From: Candidatus Chloroploca mongolica
Lineage (GTDB): Bacteria > Chloroflexota > Chloroflexia > Chloroflexales > Chloroflexaceae
NCBI RefSeq assembly: GCF_004762035.2
Contig: NZ_SIJK02000013.1
Span: 53,104 to 117,103, forward strand
DNA: 64,000 bases
Reading direction: 5' to 3'
Shown here: positions 43,059 through 50,459 of the stretch, piece by piece
Position numbering within the stretch: position 1 is the stretch's first letter
Layout: each line of letters opens with the position of its first letter
Made by a program: the position numbers and the translations under genes
Notes under the pieces: model-generated
Databases searched by the model: none
Told to the model about the DNA's origin: nothing
Seen by the model: the letters and a program-made list of their open reading frames with translations, nothing else

Positions 43059-43925
43059 TTACCGCTTGCTTGCGCGCCAGGCATCGGCAGCGTGACGACC
43101 ACGCGGGTCGAGCTGCGTACTCTGCTCGAAATGGAGGCGGGCCTGCTCGGGCGCGTCAATGGCGTTGAGCAGCGTCCCAAGATAGAAATGGATATCGGCA
43201 CGTTGCGGGGCAGGACAGGCTGGCAGCAAGGGTTCAATCATGGTGAGCATGTGTCTCGCCTCGTGGCTGCGCTGCTGATTGAGCAAGAGACCTATCAGCG
43301 CACAGCGCAACGCGGCTTCATCGGGAGGCGCTGGATGCACGGCCAGCCCTGAGCGCAAGAGCATTTCGATGGTTGCGACGGGTTTGCCCAGTTGTTCCTC
43401 GATTCCGGCGAGTTGCAGGTAGGCACTTGCCGAACGTGGATCAAGCTCAAGGGCCTGGGTTGCCGCCTGGCGTGCTTCGTGGAAGAGCCCAGTATCGAGG
43501 AGCGCGGCACTCAGCGTTGCGTGCAATTCGGGATGCGCAGGAAAGAGGGCGATCGCCCTCTGAAAGGCCATGATCGCGGCTTCGCTCTGGCCTCGTGCCA
43601 GCAAGGTAGCCCCCTGCAAGGCATACGCATCGGCCGAGTATGGATAGAGGCGCAGCAGCCATGCGAGCACCTGTTCGGCGCGTGCATAGCTGGCTGTCGT
43701 GATGGCCTGTCGCGCCATCCCCAAGAGACTGAGGCGGAGCGCAAGATAGAGCATGAGGGCAAGGCCGATCAAGGCAGTGAGCAGGCTACCGTTAAGCAGG
43801 ACGTGGAAGAGCAGCACCACGAGCAAGAGCACCGCTTCGGGTACAAGCAAGAGTTGCTTGCTAAGCCAGTTGAAGGGGTGCCCGGTGGTGAGCGTGGGCC
43901 ACGATTTGCGAGCCTGTGATGACAT
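43059..43925 (-). CDS. Membrane-anchored TPR protein
   Basis: About 288 residues from the ATG at 43925, which has AAGGAG nine bases upstream; a longer frame to 43982 lacks this. Two hydrophobic segments near residues 28-68 (VPEAVLLLVVLLFHVLL and LTALIGLALMLYLALRL) anchor it. From about 75 on there are TPR repeats: YARAEQVLAWLLRLYPYSADAYALQGATLLARGQ, AIMAFQRAIALFPAHPELHATLSAALLDTG, ARQAATQALELDPRSASAYLQLAGIEEQLG. TPRs are protein-protein interaction scaffolds; the partner is unknown. It is monocistronic. Confidence 0.8.
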   Translation of the reverse strand: MSSQARKSWPTLTTGHPFNWLSKQLLLVPEAVLLLVVLLFHVLLNGSLLTALIGLALMLYLALRLSLLGMARQAITTASYARAEQVLAWLLRLYPYSADAYALQGATLLARGQSEAAIMAFQRAIALFPAHPELHATLSAALLDTGLFHEARQAATQALELDPRSASAYLQLAGIEEQLGKPVATIEMLLRSGLAVHPAPPDEAALRCALIGLLLNQQRSHEARHMLTMIEPLLPACPAPQRADIHFYLGTLLNAIDAPEQARLHFEQSTQLDPRGRHAADAWRASKR

Positions 43926-44077
43926 TGATGAAAACTCCTTTTCGTGGGGCTTTGTATGCAGTATAGAAGACTCGTGTGACATGTACCGTCACTCTGGTGC
44001 AACAATTGTGACTAGATCACCGTCAAAGGGATAGAAGCGGCGAATTGACCGCCTTGTGATCTGAGAAGGAGCAACCC

Positions 44078-44692
44078 ATGCAAGCGCGCCTTACCCGTAG
44101 CACCAGCGAGTCGATGGTGGCGGGGGTCTGCGGTGGTCTCGCTGAATACTTTGCTATTGACCCGGTGATCGTCCGGTTACTGTTTGTGGTCGTGACGCTG
44201 ACGAGTGGCTTTGGCCTCCCGATCTATCTTGTCCTGTGGGTGATTATGCCCAGGGGCGCAGCAGCTACGGTCGCAAAGAAGCAGCACCAGGCTTCATCAA
44301 CTTATGGCTACCTTGATGAGCAGCAACAGGTTCAAGGCACCATAGCGCGTGAGGTTCTGGTTGGGCAACGCCAGGAGGGAGTCCAGACGCGGCTCGGGGG
44401 TGATGCCGGTTTTGCGGCTGCACCTGATGCACCGGTCTACCGTTTTGACCCATATACAGGCCAGATGCTTGATCCTCATGCTCCGGTCGGCGCCGATCCT
44501 GCCCGGCCCTATGGTACCGATCTGGTGATCGAGGGGGGGCCACGGCGCAAACGCAGCTGGCGTTTACTCGGGATCATTTTGCTGGGCATTGGGAGCTTGA
44601 TCTTCCTTGAGCAACTGGGGATCAACATGTCCTTGATCTTCCCGGTGTTGTTGATCGTTGCGGGGGGGATGCTGCTCTTGCGCAAGCGTTAG
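44078..44692 (+). CDS. PspC-domain membrane protein
   Basis: 204 residues. The N-terminal PspC domain (about 3-62) reads LTRSTSESMVAGVCGGLAEYFAIDPVIVRLLFVVVTLTSGFGLPIYLVLWVIMP, an excellent match to the family. A hydrophilic middle (about 65-155) contains the duplicated segment Y(D/R)FDPYTGQ. The C-terminus has two helices (WRLLGIILLGIGSLIFLEQL and SLIFPVLLIVAGGMLLL), like LiaF/DUF5668. PspC proteins sense envelope stress. AGGAG precedes ATG by about 6 bases. It ends in a strong bidirectional terminator. Confidence 0.88.
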   Translation: MQARLTRSTSESMVAGVCGGLAEYFAIDPVIVRLLFVVVTLTSGFGLPIYLVLWVIMPRGAAATVAKKQHQASSTYGYLDEQQQVQGTIAREVLVGQRQEGVQTRLGGDAGFAAAPDAPVYRFDPYTGQMLDPHAPVGADPARPYGTDLVIEGGPRRKRSWRLLGIILLGIGSLIFLEQLGINMSLIFPVLLIVAGGMLLLRKR

Positions 44693-44705
44693 CTAGGACG
44701 TGGCC

Positions 44706-44762
44706 CGAAGAGGACACAAAGAACCGGCTAGCGCCGCTAGCCGGTTCTTTGTGTCCTCTTCG
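44706..44762. terminator. Long bidirectional hairpin terminator
   Basis: Near-perfect arms of about 28 nt (44706-44733 and 44735-44762) form one of the strongest inverted repeats in the window, centred on GCTAGCGCCGCTAGC. It separates the pspC-like gene from the convergent patatin gene. Confidence 0.8.
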
Positions 44763-44774
44763 CGTCGAGCGGCA

Positions 44775-46037
44775 TTACCTGACCTGATGGGCAGGCCGAG
44801 CAGCGTGATGGAAGCCATTCTGGCGTTGTTGTTCGAGGCGCGTAATGAGGCGGTCGAGTTCAGCGAGGGTATGGGCCAGCCCGGCCGGAGCGCTATGGAG
44901 TGACCCATCGGCGGCGAGGGCGGCGTGGACATTGCGCACATCATTGCCCACTGAGGCAAGATTGCGCAAATCGTGGGTAATGCGTTTATTGCTGATCTGC
45001 ACCCCGTGGCGTCCCATCATTGCCTTGTAGTAGGTGTAGTGCTCGTTGAGGTGGCGCGCGACCGTTTCATAGCCGTGTTGCGCGATCTTCAGGCGGGTAT
45101 GATAGCGCATCGTGCTATCGCCAAACATCACCTGGTCATCACGGGTCGGCTCGATCAGCACAATATCGACCTCAGGATGGCGACGGCGCACCTGTTTCAT
45201 ATGGTAATGAAGACCGGCGTGGATGAAGGTGCGGAAGACCTGGCTCCCCACGCGGTGAATGCCCTCATCATTGAGCCCGGCACCGGGTTTATGGTTGTGG
45301 TTGTCAAACGGCACCATTGGGTTGATACAAACGATCAACTCGGCACCTGACTCGATGGCGACATCAAGGCTCGCGGTACCACGAATACCCCCATCAATAT
45401 AGTAGTGATTGTTGATCAAGACAGGACGATAGAAAAGGGGGATCGCCGCAGAAGCACAGACCGCCTGCGAGATCGGGATATCGTGCAGGGGTGGTTTGCC
45501 AAAGACCGCACGTTCACCGGTATCGAGATCGGTCGCCACAATCGCGAGTTGATGGGGGAGATCGGCAAAGCGATTGCTTCGACCTGGCTGCGAGAGAGCG
45601 GAGCGCAGATACTTTTCGAGCATATGCGTATCATAGAGCCCGGTTGGCAAGCCAGAGGCGAGATACTCAACCGTATCGAGCAGCGTAAAGGTTTCACCTT
45701 CAGCCAGCATACGGCGAAGCATCGTACCGACAGCCCCAGGCAACCGCTGGATCCGCTTGAACATCCCCGGCACATCGAGTGAAAAGAGATGCTGCGGTGC
45801 GAGTTGGTCAATGCCAAGCAGCGAACTATTGAGAACCGAAAGAAGAGTGCGAGGGGAGATATTATTCGCGAGACAAGACGCGATCAGCCCACCGGCACTG
45901 GTACCAACATAGATATCGAACTCATTCACCGACACTTGATCAAGGAGTTGATCAATTGCGCACATCGCACCAATTTCGTACGCTGCCCCTGCGACTCCAC
46001 CACCCGCCAGCACAAGGGCGGTCTTGCTGCGTTGCAT
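44775..46037 (-). CDS. Patatin-like phospholipase/esterase
   Basis: About 420 residues from the ATG at 46037; an upstream ATG at 46094 adds an unrelated 19 residues. Patatin motifs are complete: the oxyanion hole ALVLAGGGVAGAAYEIG (GGGxxG), the nucleophile Ser in GTSAG, and the catalytic Asp in DGGIRG. The central region VCASAAIPLFYRPV is the usual S-A-IP-F-P- element. It hydrolyses acyl esters of lipids or similar substrates. It lies next to phaR and a phasin gene on the same strand. A role in PHA granule turnover is possible but not shown by sequence. The C-terminal ~60 residues are unrelated to the catalytic core. Confidence 0.85.
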   Translation of the reverse strand: MQRSKTALVLAGGGVAGAAYEIGAMCAIDQLLDQVSVNEFDIYVGTSAGGLIASCLANNISPRTLLSVLNSSLLGIDQLAPQHLFSLDVPGMFKRIQRLPGAVGTMLRRMLAEGETFTLLDTVEYLASGLPTGLYDTHMLEKYLRSALSQPGRSNRFADLPHQLAIVATDLDTGERAVFGKPPLHDIPISQAVCASAAIPLFYRPVLINNHYYIDGGIRGTASLDVAIESGAELIVCINPMVPFDNHNHKPGAGLNDEGIHRVGSQVFRTFIHAGLHYHMKQVRRRHPEVDIVLIEPTRDDQVMFGDSTMRYHTRLKIAQHGYETVARHLNEHYTYYKAMMGRHGVQISNKRITHDLRNLASVGNDVRNVHAALAADGSLHSAPAGLAHTLAELDRLITRLEQQRQNGFHHAARPAHQVR

Positions 46038-46099
46038 AGATGCCCCATCTAGGAATGTAGGTACGGCTCTGGGCCGCACCAGGCGATTACCCAAACGAC

Positions 46100-46630
46100 T
46101 TAGACCTCGTGCTCGCGTTGATTTGCTAACTGCTCAATAATCAGAGAGAGCGCATCAACCTGTTCGTGTAAGCGAGCCACGTCATTGCGGCTCGGCATGG
46201 CATCAATGGTATTTTCGGCAGGTTGATTGAAATGACTTCCGGTCAACAAATATCGCCAGCGCTGACTTTCTTCGGCGGTCAACGACCCTGTAACCACCAA
46301 ATAATCAATCCGACGTTCAATTTCGCCATCAATAACTTCGGCCCCGCCGAGCGACGTTGCGAGTGAACGTCGCAAACTAGAGATCGTATCGCCGCCAACC
46401 TGGATCAACCCGGTTAAGAGTTGGGTGGGCAGTTGGGTGCCATTGCGCCCACGCGACTGAAGCACCACTTGGGCCAGAATGACCGCAGTAATATCTTCGC
46501 CCGTCTCATTATCAAGTACCCGGACAGGCTCGCCCTCTTGTACCAACTTGGCAATGCCATCAAGCGTAATATACTGCTTGCGGTTGGTATGGTAGAGTTT
46601 GCGATTCGCGTATTTCTTTATCACATTCAT
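46100..46630 (-). CDS. phaR: PHA synthesis regulator PhaR
   Basis: 176 residues. The N-terminal PHB/PHA accumulation DNA-binding domain is almost canonical: KKYANRKLYHTNRKQYITLDGIAKLVQEGEPVRVLDNETGEDITAVILAQVV. The remainder contains an amphipathic helix region and a final heptad-like stretch (VARLHEQVDALSLIIEQLANQ) for oligomerisation. PhaR represses phasin genes and its own gene, and is titrated away by PHA granules. A palindromic site overlaps its -10 box (46668-46680), and related sites lie at the phasin promoter. The patatin gene follows 63 bp downstream. Confidence 0.92.
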   Translation of the reverse strand: MNVIKKYANRKLYHTNRKQYITLDGIAKLVQEGEPVRVLDNETGEDITAVILAQVVLQSRGRNGTQLPTQLLTGLIQVGGDTISSLRRSLATSLGGAEVIDGEIERRIDYLVVTGSLTAEESQRWRYLLTGSHFNQPAENTIDAMPSRNDVARLHEQVDALSLIIEQLANQREHEV

Positions 46631-46662
46631 AGCACTCGGATCTCTTTCAGCGCGGTACGTCT

Positions 46663-46680
46663 ATTATAACACGCTGTGTC
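46663..46680 (-). promoter_or_regulatory. phaR promoter -10 box and candidate PhaR operator
   Basis: On the minus strand GACACAGCGTGTT (46668-46680) directly abuts TATAAT (46663-46668). The same arrangement, operator then TATACT, occurs at the phasin promoter (47372-47389). The palindromic consensus on the plus strand is AACRCRCTGYGTY. No good -35 box is visible. Confidence 0.6.
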
Positions 46681-46709
46681 AATTCGTGCGCTTCAGCGTT
46701 GACGATACA

Positions 46710-46753
46710 GATGAGCGCAGCAAGTCGAATTGTATCGACCTGCTGCGCTCATC
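46710..46753. terminator. 19-bp hairpin between phasin and phaR genes
   Basis: Arms 46710-46728 and 46735-46753 pair with one G.U around ATTGTA. It lies 22 bp after the phasin stop (minus strand) and upstream of the phaR promoter, so it probably ends the phasin transcript. Confidence 0.7.
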
Positions 46754-46774
46754 AGCGCAGGGGGAATGACAGGA

Positions 46775-47260
46775 CTATTCGTCAGCTTTGCCATCAGCAG
46801 TCTTGCCTGCACGGGGCTTGTTGGCTGCCGGGGCCGGATCCGCACGGCGGAGTTCCTCGACGCGAGCGGCGAGTTGGGCGATCTTGGCGCTCAGTTCGTC
46901 AATATCGCGCTTGGAAGGGATATTCATCCGGTTCAGCATCTGCTCGAGGCCCGTTTCCATCTGGGTGGACAGGTTCTGTACGCTGTTTTCGACCTGCACG
47001 GTTGGTGTTTGCGCGACCTGACGGAATTTACCCACCGTCTCTTCGATCAGATGCTGCGCATCTTTCTGCGCGATCTCCCCCCGCTCAACCAGGCGGTTCA
47101 GGAATTGCTCGGCTTCGTCACGTGTGAGCGCAAAGGCCCCAAAGCCCGCCATGATCATGCGGCGAACAACGTCAAAGATTGGCACCATCGGCTTTTCAGC
47201 TTCGGGCTGCTCTTCGATTTCGCGAACGTTAACCTCGACCTCATCAGGTGTTACGGTCAT
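46775..47260 (-). CDS. Phasin-family PHA granule-associated protein
   Basis: 161 residues. The central part (about 25-130) is helical and amphipathic: VVRRMIMAGFGAFALTRDEAEQFLNRLVERGEIAQKDAQHLIEE, then KFRQVA and LSTQMETGLEQMLNRMNIPSKRDIDELSAKIAQLAARVEEL. This is the pattern of PhaF/PhaI-type phasins, where the conserved NIPSKxDI(D/E)xLxxKIxxL coiled-coil is diagnostic. The tail is rich in Ala/Lys/Pro, as in nucleoid-contacting phasins but short. It coats PHA granules. It has its own promoter (TTGACT-N17-TATACT) with two candidate PhaR sites, and GAGAGG precedes the ATG. Confidence 0.88.
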   Translation of the reverse strand: MTVTPDEVEVNVREIEEQPEAEKPMVPIFDVVRRMIMAGFGAFALTRDEAEQFLNRLVERGEIAQKDAQHLIEETVGKFRQVAQTPTVQVENSVQNLSTQMETGLEQMLNRMNIPSKRDIDELSAKIAQLAARVEELRRADPAPAANKPRAGKTADGKADE

Positions 47261-47350
47261 GATTTTCCTCTCAATCTTGTGTGTCTATAAACAAGCCCTG
47301 CAACCTGTTATGTGGTATCATACCACACTCATTTTTCGTTTGCAGACTTT

Positions 47351-47400
47351 AACGCACTGCGTTATAAACAGAGTATAACACACTGCGTCATGAGAGTCAA
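47351..47400 (-). promoter_or_regulatory. Phasin promoter with two candidate PhaR operators
   Basis: On the minus strand the -35 is TTGACT (47395-47400) and the -10 is TATACT (47372-47377), with a 17-bp spacer. Operator 1 (AACACACTGCGTC on the plus strand, 47377-47389) fills the spacer next to the -10 box. Operator 2 (AACGCACTGCGTT, 47351-47363, a perfect odd palindrome) lies 26 bp away over the expected start. The -35 box overlaps the stop codon of the purD-like gene. Confidence 0.65.
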
Positions 47401-48731
47401 GCCTGAAAAAGATGGAGGCCGATATCTTCACGATAGGTGCGTCCCGGAAAGGTGATGCGTTCGGCGTTGAGCAAGGCGCGTCCCCGGGCACCAGCCAGGG
47501 TGGCCCCCATCGCGACGACGGTAAGAACATGCCCCCCGGTGATCGTTGGTCGTCCGCTGGAACCAGAATTATTGCCAGTGAATAAGGTTCCGAGGCCGCG
47601 GTGGGGCTGAGTGGGGGCATACTGCAGACCGGCGGGGTGTCGGGTCTGGTCATGAAAGACGAGGATGCCTTCATCAAGCTCGCTCAGCCCGGTGATGGGT
47701 GCGCCGGGTGAGTAGTGATGAGGGTAGCCCATTGTCACAAGGGCGAGGGCGACACTTGCTTCGTCTTTCCAGTGGAGTGGGGCAATCTGGTCGAGGCGAC
47801 GGGCAATGGTTGCCTCGATCAGTGGTTCGAGATCGTCTTCGAGGCGTGGCAAAACGGCCTGGGCTTCCATATCACGCAGGCTGCAGCGAAGACCGGTGAT
47901 GACAGGTCCCTTCTGGGTAATAATTCCATCGATGCCAAGAAAGCCCCAGTAGGGGATCTGGTCACGGGTGAGGGCGGCAACCAATGGTTGCATGATGCGG
48001 GTGTGGAGGAAGTGTCCGAGTTTCTGGGCATAGGCGGAATTGCCGGTTGCGGCCCCCATCCCCGGGGCATGCGGGCTTGCTGGTTCTGGCCCGAGGCGAT
48101 CATAGGTATGGACGGGCAAGAGGGGCAAGGCGGTGCTGCCGTCGGTGAGTACCGCAAAACTGAAGGTTGGCCCGGGCAGATAGCTTTCAATGACGACCCC
48201 GGCCTCTGGCCCAGCAACCGGGCGATTGGCATAGCTTGCCCGGAGGCCTTCGAGCGCCGGGTAGCGCTCGGTATAGACGCCATCGCTATCTTCGGGTTGA
48301 TCGGCTCTGATCACAACCGGCAGTGCGTGGGCGGCCAGATATTTTTCGGCTGTTGCCAGATCCTCACAGACGCGCCCAGGGGCGAGGGGTAACCCGTGGC
48401 GTTCGAGAAATGCACGGGCAAAGCAACGGCTTGTTTCGAGACGAGTTGCCCGTAGTGCCGGACCACACACCCCGATATGCATCGCGACAACCTCATCAAC
48501 CAGACCGGCTGCCAGGGCCGTCGTATCGGCTGGCACGATGAGGTCGATCTGCTCGCTAAAAGCCCAGCGGGCGATCGCGACGGCATTGGTAGCATCAAGC
48601 TCGACCACAGGCGCGAGCAAGGATGATCCACCATTTCCTGGCGCAACCAGGATGTCGGCGCTGGTATGGTGAAAGAGTTTCCAGACCAGAGCATGGGCGC
48701 GTCCATCGGATCCAAGTACCAGGATCTTCAC
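47397..48731 (-). CDS. Divergent PurD-like (phosphoribosylamine-glycine ligase family) protein
   Basis: 444 residues with the PurD outline: MKILVLGSDGRAHALVWKL, VAPGNGGSS, LPVVIRAD, TFSFAVLTDG, PYWGFLGIDGII, MEAQAVLPRLEDDL, and a C-terminal GGHVLTVVAMGATLAGARGRAL. Key motifs have changed. The ATP-lid KADGLAAGKGV reads RADQPEDSDGV, the substrate loop (GPNTGGMGAYSP) reads SPHAPGMGAATG, and the metal motif EFNxRxGDPE reads GLRCSLRDME. It is therefore probably not a working GAR synthetase. The GTG start overlaps the folD stop by one base; it is the last gene of the fchA-folD operon. Confidence 0.75.
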   Translation of the reverse strand: MKILVLGSDGRAHALVWKLFHHTSADILVAPGNGGSSLLAPVVELDATNAVAIARWAFSEQIDLIVPADTTALAAGLVDEVVAMHIGVCGPALRATRLETSRCFARAFLERHGLPLAPGRVCEDLATAEKYLAAHALPVVIRADQPEDSDGVYTERYPALEGLRASYANRPVAGPEAGVVIESYLPGPTFSFAVLTDGSTALPLLPVHTYDRLGPEPASPHAPGMGAATGNSAYAQKLGHFLHTRIMQPLVAALTRDQIPYWGFLGIDGIITQKGPVITGLRCSLRDMEAQAVLPRLEDDLEPLIEATIARRLDQIAPLHWKDEASVALALVTMGYPHHYSPGAPITGLSELDEGILVFHDQTRHPAGLQYAPTQPHRGLGTLFTGNNSGSSGRPTITGGHVLTVVAMGATLAGARGRALLNAERITFPGRTYREDIGLHLFQA

Positions 48732-49588
48732 TATTGCACCAGCCGTGTACGGGCCGCCGTGATGATATTTTTGATCAACATACTGTTGGTCACGGGACCG
48801 GTGCCACCGGGTACGGGTGTAATCGCGCGTGCGCGTTCAGCGACACCAGCAAAATCAACATCACCAATCAACTGACCCTCTGCATCAACATTCGTGCCAA
48901 AGTCAACGACGACGGTACCGGGGCTGATCATCTCGGCGGTGATCAAGCGGGGGCGTCCTGCGGCAACACAGACGATCTCGCAGGTACGCAAGACGTCCCC
49001 AAGGTTGGCGGTACGGGAATGGCAGATGGTGACGGTGGCATCAGCGGTAGTCAACAACTGGGCCATCGGTCGCCCAACCACAGGGCTGCGTCCAACCATG
49101 GCAGCGCGTTTACCGCGTAGTTCAATACCATTGCGCCGCAGCAGTTCCATGCCCCCAGCGGGGGTATTGGGCACAATGCCGGGGCGACCCTGCGCGAGGA
49201 GACCGGCATTGATCGGATGGACGCCGTCTACATCTTTGCGGTAATCAAGGGCCAGGATTGCGCTGGTGGTATCAAGATGAGGCGGGAGCGGCATCTGGAT
49301 CATGATGCCGTCCACTTCATCGGCACTATTCAGGGCCGCAATAACCCGGAGGAGATCGTCTTGTGGGGCGTCGGCGGCGAGTTGTTCGAGGCGGAACGAA
49401 GCGCCCAGGGTATGACAGAGTTTGCTAATCGTACGGACGTACCGTGATGAGGCAGGATCATTACCGACCTGAATAACAGCCATACCGGCGGGGCGACCGA
49501 GGCGCTGTCGCAGTTCGACAAGTTCCAATTCTGCCTCCTGACGCAATTCTTGCGCCAGGCTGCGTCCATCCAGAATGATGGGTGTCAT
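48731..49588 (-). CDS. folD: Methylenetetrahydrofolate dehydrogenase (FolD family; cyclohydrolase Lys missing)
   Basis: 285 residues, colinear with E. coli FolD. Landmarks are [47 protein letters not shown], the dinucleotide loop [32 protein letters not shown] and [11 protein letters not shown]. The active-site segment is YVRTISKLC where E. coli has YVASKRKAC, so Tyr50 is kept but the essential Lys54 is Ile54. This Lys is needed for methenyl-THF hydrolysis, so the protein is predicted to be mainly a dehydrogenase. The Cys of PCTP is Asn. The FchA-type cyclohydrolase gene 9 bp upstream can provide the missing step. Confidence 0.88.
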   Translation of the reverse strand: MTPIILDGRSLAQELRQEAELELVELRQRLGRPAGMAVIQVGNDPASSRYVRTISKLCHTLGASFRLEQLAADAPQDDLLRVIAALNSADEVDGIMIQMPLPPHLDTTSAILALDYRKDVDGVHPINAGLLAQGRPGIVPNTPAGGMELLRRNGIELRGKRAAMVGRSPVVGRPMAQLLTTADATVTICHSRTANLGDVLRTCEIVCVAAGRPRLITAEMISPGTVVVDFGTNVDAEGQLIGDVDFAGVAERARAITPVPGGTGPVTNSMLIKNIITAARTRLVQ

Positions 49589-49597
49589 GCCGTATCC

Positions 49598-50236
49598 TTA
49601 TCCATTGATGCGATCGCGCACAATTGCGACAATCTCCTCGGTCTTTTCATTGAGGTTCGCCACAAGGTCTTCAATGCTTGCCCGTGTTTCGCGCACATAC
49701 TGCTGGTCGTCGAGCCCCGCAAGGTTAATCTCGACATTGAGGATCGCGCTTTGGATCGTCGCTTTGGTAATCAGGATGGCGACCCCGATATCGCTGACAA
49801 TCAGGCGCCCAACTTGTGGGGCCAGGGAGGTGCAGAGCGGGATGAGGGCTGCCGCAGCCTGGGCTGTGCGCAAAGGGATTTCGGCGGCCTGACGGGTGAC
49901 TTGCTGGATGGCGGCTCGGCGCACCGCTGCGTCGGCCTCGGTGGTACGGGGCAAACGATAGGCCACCGAGAGGCGTTCGAAGGCCTCGATATCCTGATCG
50001 GCGAGGTGTTGCAATTCACGCCGTAGGGTCTCGGCCCGGTCGTGGATACCACGTAGATCTTCTTCAATTGCGGCGTACTGTGCTTTGCCAATAGTGAGGG
50101 CGCAGACCATGCTGATCAAACCAGCGGCCATCGCCCCATTGAGTGCCGCAACGCTACCCCCGCCAGGGGTTGGGGCGCGTGAGGCGAGGGTGTCAAGAAA
50201 GGTGCCAAGGGACTGGTGATCCAATGAAGCTGTCAA
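49598..50236 (-). CDS. fchA: Cyclodeaminase/methenyl-THF cyclohydrolase (FchA/FTCD-C family)
   Basis: 212 residues, TTG start with AGGAGG six bases before it. The all-helical FTCD_C family signatures are LGTFLDTLASRAPTPGGGSVAALNGAMAAGLISMVCALTIGK at the N-terminus and the Q-D-EAF--L--AYRLPR region; the C-terminal half ends in VSDIGVAILITKATIQSAILNVEINLAGLDD. Family members either release ammonia from formimino-THF or, as FchA in acetogens, hydrolyse methenyl-THF to 10-formyl-THF. Being first in an operon with a FolD lacking the cyclohydrolase Lys, the FchA role is favoured. Confidence 0.85.
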   Translation of the reverse strand: MTASLDHQSLGTFLDTLASRAPTPGGGSVAALNGAMAAGLISMVCALTIGKAQYAAIEEDLRGIHDRAETLRRELQHLADQDIEAFERLSVAYRLPRTTEADAAVRRAAIQQVTRQAAEIPLRTAQAAAALIPLCTSLAPQVGRLIVSDIGVAILITKATIQSAILNVEINLAGLDDQQYVRETRASIEDLVANLNEKTEEIVAIVRDRING

Positions 50237-50459
50237 TGTATGCCTCCTGTCAGATAGGCTCGTATGACCTGATACAATAGACGGGTATCCTGAGGCCGCA
50301 CACTAGGTGCTGGTTGCTGCGGCCAGCTATGTTCGTGATGTGATGAAGTTGTTCACAGGCTGCGCTGCCGCGCCTCTGCACGTATTATAGCAGCCTGAAG
50401 GATCGACAAGTATGCTACACTTGCCGAGTAGCGATTGTTTTCTGGCCCAGAGGGAATGC

